A stretch of 64,000 nt of DNA from Streptosporangium album (lineage in GTDB: Bacteria; Actinomycetota; Actinomycetes; Streptosporangiales; Streptosporangiaceae): NCBI RefSeq assembly GCF_014203795.1, contig NZ_JACHJU010000001.1:3658001-3722000 (forward strand). Direction: 5' to 3'. The position numbers and the translations under genes are program-made. The notes under the pieces are model-generated. The model had not been told where the DNA came from. It saw only the letters and a list, made by a program, of their open reading frames with translations, and did no database searches. Within the stretch, counting starts at the first letter, position 1, and each line of letters starts with the position of its first letter. This document shows, piece by piece, positions 1 to 8,491 of this stretch.

Positions 1-540
1 CTCCCAGTGCCCGGGGACTTGGCGGCCGGCGACCTCCTCGGGCCGGTCGTCGATGGACCGCATGCCCACGATCCGGGCACCCGGGGACTTTTTGCGCCCC
101 CGCGGTTTACGCTCAGTGCCGCCTTTGCGTAGTTCGATGCCGCGCGCGGCCAACTCGCCCTTGGGCAAAGCGTAGATCCAGGTATAAATCGCCTCGTGGG
201 AAATCACCTTCCCAGGGTCGGTGTATCCGTGCTCGTGGCGCAAGCGTCCGGCGATCTGGTCGGGCGACCAGCCGATCTTCAGCCCGTCCTCGACCCGGGC
301 GCGAAGCCTGGGGTTATCGTCGAGTTTCCGGCATTTCGGGCGCGACCGCGAGGTGGCCGCGTGCGCGTCGGCCCGATGTGCCCGGTATCCGTCGCGTCCC
401 CCGTGTCGGCTGATCTCTTGAGACACCAACGACGGAGTACGGCCGATGTGCGCCGCTATGTCCGTTTCGGACATCTCCGCCACCAGGCATCGCGAGATCT
501 CCTCGCGATCTTCAAGTGTGAGCGGTCTGCGCGTACCCAT
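1..540 (-). CDS. IS30-family transposase, N-terminal part, cut by window edge
   Basis: Read on the minus strand from ATG at 540, 180 codons stay open to base 1, so the gene continues outside the window. The protein begins MGTRRPLTLEDREEI, has a helix-turn-helix stretch (ETDIAAHIGRTPSLVSQEI, about residues 25-43), then a basic region, and ends at the edge with PGHWE. In IS30 transposases PGHWEGDL marks the start of the DDE catalytic domain, so only the DNA-binding half is visible. The other half, and whether it is intact, cannot be judged. The product would cut and join the ends of its own insertion sequence. The first of many mobile elements in this window. Confidence 0.85.
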   Translation of the reverse strand, partial: MGTRRPLTLEDREEISRCLVAEMSETDIAAHIGRTPSLVSQEISRHGGRDGYRAHRADAHAATSRSRPKCRKLDDNPRLRARVEDGLKIGWSPDQIAGRLRHEHGYTDPGKVISHEAIYTWIYALPKGELAARGIELRKGGTERKPRGRKKSPGARIVGMRSIDDRPEEVAGRQVPGHWE

Positions 541-968
541 CGACCCTCCATGGTCACCGTGTGTCACGAGGGCCGAGCCTGTCACGCTTCAAGATCTACT
601 TCAGGAAGATCAATTCATTCGACCGATTGTGATCAAGGTGTTCGTCGAGATGCTCTCCGAACTTGCTTCCACCGCTTGATACCGCCCTATCCCACCCGTG
701 ATCAGAGGTGCGCACCTCGACCTCTCGTCGTGCTGCAAAAGCTATAAGGATCGCAATAGGCAAAGGTGTCCAGCGTCCATCATCGCGGATCCACACGGCT
801 TTGGGATGGCCGCCAAAGTGCTGTCGAACCCACCGGCACCGGGTCCATAAGTGTTTCTCCTCCGACCCTATTCGGCGCCACCTATCTGGCGAAGACACCC
901 CGCAGGTCGGGGCTCTCCTGGGGTTTTCTCAGGGGTACCCCCGATGCGTGGCCGCCCGGGTGGGCAGG
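541..968. other. Intergenic stretch with no recognisable gene
   Basis: No ORF here has a recognisable product. It should hold the outer end of the IS30 element and the promoter of the lipoprotein gene at 969, but I could not identify the inverted repeat of the element or a convincing -10/-35 pair. Confidence 0.4.
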
Positions 969-1676
969 ATGATCTCCATCGTGAAGACGAAGAGCATGAT
1001 CGCCGCCGGAGCGTTGCTGGCCTCCTGCGTGTTGTTGACCGGATGTGGCCTGCAGGACCTCGGGAAGGCTTCCGAGCGGGACGAAGTCTCCTATGACGTC
1101 GGGGACCAGGTGGCTAAGCTGGACGTTCGGGGCCGGACGGGGAACATCACGGTCGTCGAGAAGGACAGGACCGGGATCCGGGTCGTCGAGACTCTTCACT
1201 GGCGCGGGGACAAGCCGAAGACGGAGCACCGGGTGGAGGGCGACGCGCTGGTCGTGTCCTACCTGTGTGAGTCGGACTGGGGCTCGTGTGGCGTCGACTA
1301 CCAGGTGGAGGTGCCCATGGGGTTGCACGTGAAGGTGGACAACCGGTCGGGCGACGTCACGCTCCGCGCCCTGTCCGGGGTGGTCGAGGCGGCGACCAGC
1401 TCCGGCGCCATCGTCGCCACCGAACTGGGCGGCAAGAAGTTTCTCGGCGAGACGGTGTCGGGTGACATCGAGCTGAAGTACACGGCTGAACCCGACGACG
1501 TCGAGATGGAGACCGGCAGTGGCAACGGCACCGTTTACGTCCCCGACGGGGTCTACGACGTGACCACGGACGCGGTCACGGGCGACGTGGCGGTGAAGGT
1601 CGCCGACAACTCGGCTTCGAAGCATCGGATCTCGATCACTACCGTTACGGGTGACGCGAAGGTCCTGCCCTCCTAG
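969..1676 (+). CDS. Lipoprotein with DUF4097-type beta-strand repeats
   Basis: A 235-residue exported protein. The N-terminus has a lysine-bearing n-region, a hydrophobic core and a lipobox (LLTGC, about residues 24-28), so it should be lipidated on Cys and held on the outer face of the membrane. The rest is repeated short beta strands of the DUF4097 kind (GRTGNITVVE, NRSGDVTLRA, TVSGDIELKY, AVTGDVAVKV), usually a right-handed beta solenoid of unknown function. Start choice is uncertain: ATG 969, GTG 981 and ATG 993 all leave a workable signal peptide. The TAG stop lies in a CTAG that is the insertion site of the next element. Because CTAG is repeated on the far side, the C-terminus is probably native. 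Confidence 0.75.
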   Translation: MISIVKTKSMIAAGALLASCVLLTGCGLQDLGKASERDEVSYDVGDQVAKLDVRGRTGNITVVEKDRTGIRVVETLHWRGDKPKTEHRVEGDALVVSYLCESDWGSCGVDYQVEVPMGLHVKVDNRSGDVTLRALSGVVEAATSSGAIVATELGGKKFLGETVSGDIELKYTAEPDDVEMETGSGNGTVYVPDGVYDVTTDAVTGDVAVKVADNSASKHRISITTVTGDAKVLPS

Positions 1677-3202
1677 TCGGTGGTTTGTTGACATGGGGTC
1701 GATGTCGCGGTAAGCCGGTGGATAGGGGTAGTTGGTGCTGTTCGGGGGTGGTCGTGGTGGTGACCGCGCGGCGTCCGTGTCCACCGGCGCCGGGTCCGTT
1801 GGAGGAGTACGCGGCCCGGTTCGATGATCTGTGGTGCTCGCTCGCGCAGCGCCGGGGGTTTCGCGAATATCTGGCCGGGCTGTTGTTGCCGCGGGACCGG
1901 AACAAGACGCTGACGGCCCTGGCCGGTGCGGAGCCGGTGGTCGGGGCCCAGAATGCGGCGGTGCAGCGGCTGCAGTTCTTCTGAGTCGGAGTCGCCGTGG
2001 GATCACGAGAAAGTCAACGCCCGGCGCCTTGAGCTGCTGCGGGCCGATCCGGTGACCGCGCCGCATGCGGGCGGGGTGCCGGTGGTCGATGACAGGAGGG
2101 GACCGCAAGGACGGCACCGCCACCGCGCACACCGCCCACCAGTATCTGGGCTCGGTCGGGAAGATCGAGAACGGGATCGTGGCAGTGACCACACTCTGGG
2201 CCGACGAGCGGGTCTACCACCCGCTGCACGCGGTGCCCTACACCCCCGCCGCTCGGCTGCCTCGCGGCCGCAGCGATCCGGCATTTCGCACCAAGCCGCA
2301 GCTCGCGGCCGCTCTGGCAGGTCGGGCTCAGGCCGCCGCCGTGCCGTTTCGGGCGCTGGTGGCCGACTGCGCCTACGGCGACAATGCGGCCTTCACCGCT
2401 GAACTGTGGGCCGCTGGATTGGCCGTTCGTGCTCGCGCTCAAGCCGCACCAGGGCTCCTGGGCTCCGGTGGATGAGGCGCACACGCCGATCGACGCCGCC
2501 CGTGAGCTTGCCTGGGGAGGTCCCCAAGCGCCGGGCGCCTGGACCAAGGTCGTGCGGCGGTTTCGCGATGGCCGTAGCACCGTGTGGTGGGCCGCGGACG
2601 CGGTCTTGGGCGGCTACGGCCCGCACCAGGCGGTCCGGCTGATCGTCGCGACCGCCGACCCGGCGACGCTGCCGGCCAAGGCGACCTGGTATCTGGCCAC
2701 CAACCTGCCCCGCCCTGGCAGCGTCCGTGCGGCCTGGAGCCCGCATCCGGCCGCCGGCCTGGCCGAGATCGTGCGCCTCTACGGCCTGCGGACGTGGATC
2801 GAACAGGGCTACAAGCAGGTCAAGGACGAACTCGGGTGGGCCGATTTCCAGGTCCGCTCCGATGCCGCGATCCGCCGCCACTGGGCCCTGGTGGCCTGCG
2901 CGTTCACCTTCTGCCGGCATGCCCGGCCCGCCGATCCGGTCCCGCCACCACACCTCCCGCCCGCCCCGGCCGACACCGACGGCGGAGAGAGGGGGGCCCA
3001 CCGCCACAGTGCCACCCGTGCCACTGTGCTGGCCCCGCGCCGCCCGCCACGTCCGCGGTTGGCTGACCCCCTGCGCACTGCTGCAACGCTGGTGGCGCAA
3101 CTGGTCGAGCAGGCCCCCGCCCGCTGAACTACAGGCCCTGGTCACAGCCGTCACCGCGGGGCGATCCCTCAACCTCTACGCCCCGCCTTAACAAACCACC
3201 GA
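1677..3202 (+). mobile_element. IS701-family insertion sequence A (decayed)
   Basis: Perfect 13-base inverted ends (TCGGTGGTTTGTT at 1677-1689, its complement at 3190-3202) are flanked by CTAG on both sides (1673-1676 and 3203-3206). The IS701 family is known to duplicate a four-base YTAR target, so CTAG fits as target duplication. The right CTAG is shared with the next element. The only gene is a broken transposase. Confidence 0.85.
1748..3191 (+). pseudogene. IS701-family transposase, frameshifted
   Basis: The transposase can be followed only by changing frame several times. The N-terminal part (PLEEYAARFDDLW) stops at a TGA at 1982. It resumes one frame on with ESPWDHEKVNARRLELL, shifts again near 2095 within GTCGATGACAGG (expected VDDTGDRKDGT, the first catalytic Asp region), and again near 2425 (AELWAAG then FVLALKPHQGSW). 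The C-terminal WIEQGYKQVKDELG, with the catalytic Glu region, is present. A last shift near 2930 is needed to reach the usual tail ending LNLYAPP. Three of the changes are +1. Several independent indels mean this copy cannot make transposase, unless the assembly is poor here. Confidence 0.8.
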
Positions 3203-3206
3203 CTAG

Positions 3207-4620
3207 TAGGGCTTGGTTAGGTGGGGACGGGCTGGGCATGTCTGGGTAACGCGCGGCGGCAGGTGGGGCAGATACCGGCCCAGCAGGCCAGAAGCAGCTG
3301 CAACTCGGCGATGACCCGGTAGGTGCTCAAGCCGCAGCCGGCGCTTTTGGGTTGAGCCTTTCAAGGGTGCAGAACGCGTGAGCGACCGAGACCAGGGTGA
3401 CGTGATGATGCCAACCGCTCCACGTGCGACCCTCGAAGTGGTCCAGGCCCAGGCCGGTCTTCAGCTCACGGTAGTCGTGCTCGATGCGCCAGCGGATCTT
3501 CGCCAGACCCACCAGACGCCGCAATGGAACATCGGCCTCCAGCGTGGACAACCAGTACTTGACCGGCTCCGGCTCACCGGGCGGCCATTCGGCCAGCAGC
3601 CAGCACACCGGCAACTCCCCGCCCGCATACGCGCGGCGGATCCGCACGCCCGCCGGCCGTACCCGCAGCGCGGCAAAGCGCGAGCGCAACGGCCCCTTGG
3701 ACCCCATCCGCCACCGCACTGTGTGCAGCGCGCGCCGCCCGCCCTCCAGCACCAACTGCCGGGCGCTGATGCGCCGCTGCCGGTAGCGGGGCACCGGCCG
3801 CCGCCCGGTCCCCGCATACGGCGCGACGCTGCGGCAGGCCTCGGCCTCCAGCAGCGCGGTATCGGAACGCACCCCCACCACGTAGGGAATATCGCGCTCG
3901 GTCAGGCCCAGGCGAAAGGCCCCGTCTTGACCGTAGCCCTCATCGGCGACCACCAACGGCGGATCCAGCCCCCAACTCTCCAGCTCGTCGATCATGTCCA
4001 GAGCCAGCTGCCACTTGGGCACATGACCGACGTCGGCGGGGATTCGGCAGCGCTGCCGGCGTGCCGCCACCGCGGCCGGATCCTCCGTGCGCGGCGAGGC
4101 CGCATCCCACTGCTCGGGCACGAACAACCGCCAGTTCACCGGGCAGGAGGCGGCGTCGGTGACCAGATGCACGCTCGGCGCGACCTGGCAGTTCGCGGTC
4201 TTGCCCAGCGCCCCGCAATACTGCGCGGCCACGCCCGGCGACTCCTGGCCGTCCTTGACAAAGGACACATCATCGACCACCCATGCCACCGGGCCGATCG
4301 CCGCATCCATCCGCCAGGCCAGCTCGGCCAAAACCAGCTGATGCGACCAGGGGGCATCGGTGCAGAACTGCTGCAGCCCTTGGCGATCCACGCCCAGCCG
4401 GGCCGCCATCGGCTCCATCGATTTCCGTGCCCCGTCGGTCAGCAGGCCGCGCACATACCGCTCGCCCCACCGCCGCTGATCAGCACGGGCGAAACCGGAG
4501 AACATCTCAGCGGCAAACGTCTCCAGCCGCGCCCGCACGGCCTCGAGTTCTTGAGGGGTCATCTTCCCTCACCCCCAAACAGGTGACATACCGTCCCCTA
4601 CCCGAGGTAACCAAGCCCTA
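3207..4620 (-). mobile_element. IS701-family insertion sequence B, copy 1 (intact)
   Basis: A 1414-base element with perfect inverted ends (TAGGGCTTGGTTA at 3207-3219, its complement at 4608-4620), flanked by CTAG at 3203-3206 and 4621-4624. It sits directly against element A, sharing one CTAG. A second copy in the opposite orientation lies at 9731-11145. Confidence 0.9.
3327..4562 (-). CDS. IS701-family transposase, intact
   Basis: A 411-residue DDE transposase starting MTPQELEAVRARLE with a GGGAAG-type ribosome site just upstream. Likely catalytic residues: Asp in VVDDVSFVKDG (about residue 97), Asp in LVVADEGYG (about 205) and Glu in WRIEHDYRELKTGLG (about 365). Full length for the family and no internal stop, so this copy could be active and could act in trans on copy 2, which carries a frameshift. 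It moves its own element and, by the context here, prefers CTAG. Confidence 0.9.
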   Translation of the reverse strand: MTPQELEAVRARLETFAAEMFSGFARADQRRWGERYVRGLLTDGARKSMEPMAARLGVDRQGLQQFCTDAPWSHQLVLAELAWRMDAAIGPVAWVVDDVSFVKDGQESPGVAAQYCGALGKTANCQVAPSVHLVTDAASCPVNWRLFVPEQWDAASPRTEDPAAVAARRQRCRIPADVGHVPKWQLALDMIDELESWGLDPPLVVADEGYGQDGAFRLGLTERDIPYVVGVRSDTALLEAEACRSVAPYAGTGRRPVPRYRQRRISARQLVLEGGRRALHTVRWRMGSKGPLRSRFAALRVRPAGVRIRRAYAGGELPVCWLLAEWPPGEPEPVKYWLSTLEADVPLRRLVGLAKIRWRIEHDYRELKTGLGLDHFEGRTWSGWHHHVTLVSVAHAFCTLERLNPKAPAAA

Positions 4621-4980
4621 CTAGCGCAGCCACCGCAGAGCTGCGTCGGCGCAGTCCTCGGGGCTGCTGTTGAAGGCGATGGCTGCGTCGGGCGCGTGCT
4701 GCCGGACCAGGTTGACCACCTTCTCGAAAAATTCGAGCAACGGCTCGTGCTTGCGGATGCCGCCCCCGATCACCACGCAGACGTAGTCTTTGCGGGTCAG
4801 CGCCTCCACGATCGCTCCTTCCGGGTTCTCGTCGAGTGCCACCAGGCACCAGTCGGCCTCGATACCATGATCGTCGAAACGGGCCTGACCGCGTGCTATC
4901 GCCGCCTGGACCGGCTCCGGGTCCCAGCTCTGGATCTTGGCGGGATCGAGACCGACCACCAGTACTCGTGCCACTGTCAC
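4621..4980 (-). CDS. Small conserved protein of unknown function
   Basis: A 119-residue protein starting with GTG at 4980 after a strong GGAGGA ribosome site. It opens VTVARVLVVGLDPAKI, has an IEADWCLVALDE segment, then YVCVVIGGGIRK and a C-terminal half ending RWLR. The alternating hydrophobic strands and glycine-rich turn suggest a small Rossmann-like alpha/beta fold. Its TAG stop is the complement of the CTA in CTAG 4621-4624, the right-hand target copy of the double IS insertion. Before the insertion this gene and the lipoprotein gene at 969 would have met tail to tail with fully overlapping stop codons. Confidence 0.7.
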   Translation of the reverse strand: MTVARVLVVGLDPAKIQSWDPEPVQAAIARGQARFDDHGIEADWCLVALDENPEGAIVEALTRKDYVCVVIGGGIRKHEPLLEFFEKVVNLVRQHAPDAAIAFNSSPEDCADAALRWLR

Positions 4981-5683
4981 GCGTCCTCCTTCTCGCAGAA
5001 CGTTTCCACGCCAGCGCGATGGTTGAAGGTGGTGCCTTGGTCCATCGACATTGTCGATCTCCTCCAGAGGGCGCCACGTTATCCCGATCTTGCCACGCGC
5101 GCTTCTCGACGTGCTCTCGTCAGAGTGACAGGACGTTGCGCTAACCGAGGCCGAGGACTGGGCCAGCGCGACCGAGGACAGCCACGGACAGGACCTTCCC
5201 GCGAACCAAATGCGAGGACACCCAGTTGGCCACGACGGCCAACCGTCGACCTCGACGTCTCCAGGTCCCCGTGAGCCGCTGACTAACAGGAGAAGTCGAA
5301 ATGACACCCCGAGCGCCCAGCCAGTCAAAGTGCAGATAAGTGTGAAAAGCGGAAGAGAGTTCAGCCCGAGGCGTGACACACTGGGGTGTTTCGGTCGTGG
5401 ACCGCCGACGCCGGTCGGATGTGCTCTTGAGATGCCTCCGGCGGGGGCGCTCCAGCTCCAGGATGATCGCCCGCACATTGCCGAAGACCGTAGGGGGCTG
5501 AGGTAGAGGCTGATCATCCCGTCGCCATCGACCCGGGACAAGCCGAGCAGACCAGGGCCAGGGCACGGGCTGATCGTCGTGCAATTGGCGTGCAATCAGA
5601 CAGGGTGACGAGGGGTCAACCACGGTCGCTCCTGACCGGACCCACGCCCAGGTCAGCGCCCCTAACGGCCGTGATCCATGCGA
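4981..5683. other. 700 bases without a supported gene
   Basis: Long open frames here are GC-driven. One minus-strand frame beginning MERVTGIEPALS (from 5728) is a translation of tRNA sequence and not a gene. The right end runs into the tRNA-derived repeat at 5684, so part of this stretch is probably chromosomal sequence, or older integration debris, outside the integrative element. Confidence 0.4.
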
Positions 5684-5727
5684 TTCCCAAGCTGACAGCG
5701 CGGGTTCGATTCCCGTCACCCGCTCCA
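5684..5727 (+). repeat. att repeat 1: 3' half of tRNA-Gly(CCC)
   Basis: These 44 bases are identical to the 3' half of the tRNA-Gly gene at 27178-27251, from the anticodon loop (TTCCCAA) through the T-arm to the encoded CCA. The 5' half of a tRNA is missing, so it is not functional. It lies beside the integrase gene, as expected for one end of an element integrated at the 3' end of a tRNA gene. The integrase-proximal end (attL). Confidence 0.85.
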
Positions 5728-5800
5728 AGTAAGAAAAGCCAGGTCAGGGATTGTTTCCCGACATGGCTTCCGTTCTCTCCGGGGCTCATTTCGATCTTCC

Positions 5801-5818
5801 GTGCCCGTTACGTGCCCG
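5801..5818 (+). repeat. Possible integrase arm-type site near att repeat 1
   Basis: GTGCCCGTTACGTGCCCG contains GTGCCCG twice. The same sequence with one change (A to G) occurs at 19286-19303. Both lie about 75-105 bases inside the two att repeats, where arm-type integrase sites would sit. This copy overlaps the integrase stop codon, so the alternative is that the distant copy is a leftover of another integrase gene. Confidence 0.4.
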
Positions 5819-6998
5819 ATCCCTCTTGATCTTCGTTCTTCCGTAGTGCCTCCTCGGCGAGCCTGCCCATGCTGTCGGCGATCATCTTGTCTCGCTCGTT
5901 CTCGGTGTGCAGATAGATCAGCGCCGCCCGCGTGGTCGAGTGCCCCATCCGGTTCATCAGCTCCCGGAGCGTCGCGCCCGACCGGGAGGCGAACTTGTTG
6001 CCCGTGTGGCGGAGATCGTGGAAGTGGACGCCCGAGATCTTCGCGTCCCTGAGCGCCTTGGCCCAGATGCGGGTGAAGGCGGGCCGCCGCAGCATGGCCC
6101 CCTTCGCGCCCAGGAAGACATACGCCTCTTCGTGATCATCGGTGTACCTGTCCAGGTGCACACGGAGCTCGGAGATCACCATTTCGGGCAGGGCCACGGT
6201 GCGCCTGCCCGCCGCGGACTTGGGTGGGCCGACGGTCACCGATCCGTCCTTGAGCTCGGTGGTGGAGGCCACGACCTTGACCGTCCGGGCGTCCAGGTCG
6301 AGGTTCTTGCGCTGGAGTGCCGCCAGCTCGCCCCACCGCAGACTGCCGAACGTCGCCAGGAGCACCAGCGCCCGAAACCGTGGTTCGATCGCGCCGGCCA
6401 GGATGAAGAGCTGTTCCATGGTCAGCGTCGGCCGCTCGGGGGAGTCCTCCTTGCCGCCGCTCTTGATCTGGCACGGGTTGGATTTGATCATCTTGTCCTC
6501 CACCGCCGTGTTCATGACCGCTTTGAGCAGCCGGTATGCCTTGGCGACGGTGACCGGCCCGACTTCTCCGTCCAGGAGCGTCTTGCGCCACTTGCGCACG
6601 TGAGCCGCCTTGATCTCGCTCACGGCCAGGTTGCCGAAAGTCGGGACCAGGTGCAGGCGGAACAGGCCCTCGTAGAGCTGGACCGTCTTGGGCCGCAGGC
6701 CGGGGCGCTCGTCCACCCAGTCGGAGCCGTACTCCTTGAAGGACACCTTGCCGAGGTCCGGATTGCTCCAGTCCTCCGCGAGGATCTCGGCCTCCTTCTT
6801 GGTCAGCCAGACCTCTGCGTCGCGCTTGGTCGCGAAGGTCTCCGGGGCCGCCCGATCGATGTCATCCGGTCCCCTGTAGCGAGCCTGCCACCGGCCCGAC
6901 GGGAGTTGCCGAACGCGCCCGAAGCGCCTCTTGACCGTCTTCCTTGCACCCGACCGCCGGGGCTCTTCCTCGGGGGTGGAAACAGCGGTCTTGGCCAT
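5808..6998 (-). CDS. int: Tyrosine-recombinase integrase
   Basis: A 396-residue site-specific recombinase (ATG 6998; a GTG one codon earlier is possible). The N-terminal half has the SAM-like core-binding domain (YGSDWVDERPGL onward). The catalytic half carries the expected residues: Arg in LRWGELAALQ, His-x-x-Arg in HDLRHTGNKFA, the second His in MGHSTTRAALIY and the Tyr in the same segment (IYLHT). Family knowledge says it inserts the element at the tRNA 3' end and, with the excisionase, removes it. Its start overlaps the stop of the excisionase gene (TGATG), so the two are translationally coupled. The gene ends about 80 bases from att repeat 1. Confidence 0.92.
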   Translation of the reverse strand: MAKTAVSTPEEEPRRSGARKTVKRRFGRVRQLPSGRWQARYRGPDDIDRAAPETFATKRDAEVWLTKKEAEILAEDWSNPDLGKVSFKEYGSDWVDERPGLRPKTVQLYEGLFRLHLVPTFGNLAVSEIKAAHVRKWRKTLLDGEVGPVTVAKAYRLLKAVMNTAVEDKMIKSNPCQIKSGGKEDSPERPTLTMEQLFILAGAIEPRFRALVLLATFGSLRWGELAALQRKNLDLDARTVKVVASTTELKDGSVTVGPPKSAAGRRTVALPEMVISELRVHLDRYTDDHEEAYVFLGAKGAMLRRPAFTRIWAKALRDAKISGVHFHDLRHTGNKFASRSGATLRELMNRMGHSTTRAALIYLHTENERDKMIADSMGRLAEEALRKNEDQEGSGT

Positions 6999-7252
6999 CA
7001 CGCGGCCCTCCTGCGTCGTGTGGTGGTGATCGGTTCGACAAGCCCCGCCGCGATGAACGCCTCAAGTGCCGCTTCGGGGATGCGGACGTTGCGTCCGACG
7101 TGGATGAAGGTGATCCGGCGTTCCTCGATCAGGCGGCGAGGGAAGCGGACCGAGGTGTTCAGCCGTTCGGCGGCCTCTTCGACGGTGAGCAACCGGCCCT
7201 GCGCCAGTTCGGGAAGGAGCGAGACGGGCTCTTCATTGATCTTCCTGGTCAT
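6998..7252 (-). CDS. xis: Excisionase-like helix-turn-helix protein
   Basis: An 84-residue DNA-binding protein of the excisionase/MerR-like HTH_17 class: LLTVEEAAERLNTSVRFPRR is the first helix-turn-helix part, followed by HVGRNVRIPEAALEAFI, the usual wing. Such proteins bend DNA at the attachment site and direct the integrase toward excision. Its start overlaps the rep stop (ATGA) and its stop overlaps the int start, giving a rep-xis-int operon as in pSAM2-type elements. Confidence 0.85.
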   Translation of the reverse strand: MTRKINEEPVSLLPELAQGRLLTVEEAAERLNTSVRFPRRLIEERRITFIHVGRNVRIPEAALEAFIAAGLVEPITTTRRRRAA

Positions 7253-8490
7253 GCGGCCACCCCCGGCGGTGAAGTTGCCGAAAGATCTTCGATGGGTCGT
7301 CCGTCCGCTCTGGCTTGGAGTTCGAGGAGGCGTTTCCGGGTGCGGTGCCGGTTGGCGACGCCCCGGAGGAGGCGCTTGGCCAGCGGAGTGCGGGTCGGGT
7401 CCTTGGTGGAGACCGGTCGCCACACGTAGCGGTGCGGGTCGGTGGCCGTCTCGTCGGGCAGGCCGAGCGCATCCAGCACCCAGGCCCGGCGGTCCTGCCT
7501 GTGTTCGCGGAGGGTCTTGTTCGACCACTTGCGCGAGACCAGGACCCGACGACCGGCGTAGCCGAGGTGTTCGGGCTTGTGCGCCTTGCTGCGGCACCGG
7601 CCCGGCACCATGCCCGCCTTGGCGCCCTTAGGCTGCACGCCGTAGCGCAGCCAGTTCGCACACGTCGGCGAGCACGGTTCGTAGCGCAGTGCCTCGACCA
7701 TCCGGGCAGCGTGATCACGCCGTGCGTGGTAGCCGATGTCGTCGGGGTCGAGGGTGTCGCCCAGGCTCTTGGTGAGGTACTTGGTCAGGTAGCCGATGCG
7801 TTTGTGGGCGTCCGGCGACCCGGCGACGATGCCCTGAACATCGACCTGATCACCGAAGCGGACCACATGCAACGGTTCCGCCGCCTCGTCCCGGTCCAGC
7901 TCGTCGAGCGCCTCATCCCAGGTGGGCAGCAGCTCCCCCGTGACCGGGTCGAGGTAGTCGCCGCTCTGCCCGTCCGGGTACGGCTCAGCGCGCTCATCCC
8001 GCGCGGTCCACACCGGCAGGTGGTCACCGTCGAAGCGGACCTCATCCACCGACGGCCACCACACCTGGTGGTAGGTCGCGGCGGCAATCTGCTTGATCTC
8101 CGCACGGGGCAGCGTCCCGCGGATGGCCATGTGCAGGTGGGGGCGAGCCGTTTTTGTGGTTCGACGGTCGCGAAGTACTGCACGTCGTAGCCGGCCACCC
8201 GGCGGAGGTTCTGCACGAACCGGTCGACCAGCTTGGAGAAGTGCAGCGCGTCCCGAGCCGCCCGCGCGTAGTCGTACGTGGCCGGGTCGACCGGCACGCC
8301 ATGGCCGGATCGGATCTTGCCGTAGGAGGGCAGGGTGAGGGTGACGAACAGCGACGGACGGTAGACCCTGCCATCGGAGGCGACGAAGGTCCGGCCGAGG
8401 GTGGTGTCCTGCTTGGCCCGCTTGGGCAGGTCCGGGGCATCCTGGCGTCGCTTGGTCGAGCGCGAGCGCTTGGGAGCCGTCCGGCCGCCT
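7249..8490 (-). pseudogene. pSAM2-type replication initiator (RepSA), frameshifted and 5'-truncated
   Basis: The upstream part (FVTLTLPSYGKI, then YFATVEPQKRLAP) and downstream part (MAIRGTLPRAEIKQ through ASPDAHKRIGYLTKYLTKSL-like sequence) lie in different frames. They join at a run of five G at 8139-8143 where six are needed to give HLHMA, the metal-binding HUH motif of rolling-circle initiators. The first 50 or so codons are missing because IS630 is inserted at 8490. In AICEs this protein starts rolling-circle replication of the excised circle. With the start lost, this copy is dead whether or not the homopolymer shift is a sequencing error. Confidence 0.8.
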
Positions 8491-8491
8491 A

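Noticed and set aside
1748-3191. Programmed frameshifting in the IS701 A transposase
   Set aside because: Several separate shifts are required, none at a clear slippery sequence, and intact IS701 copies use a single frame. Decay or sequence error fits better.
5141-5728. Minus-strand ORF beginning MERVTGIEPALSAWE
   Set aside because: Its N-terminus is a translation of the tRNA-Gly 3' half. This peptide string is a well-known false annotation next to tRNA genes.
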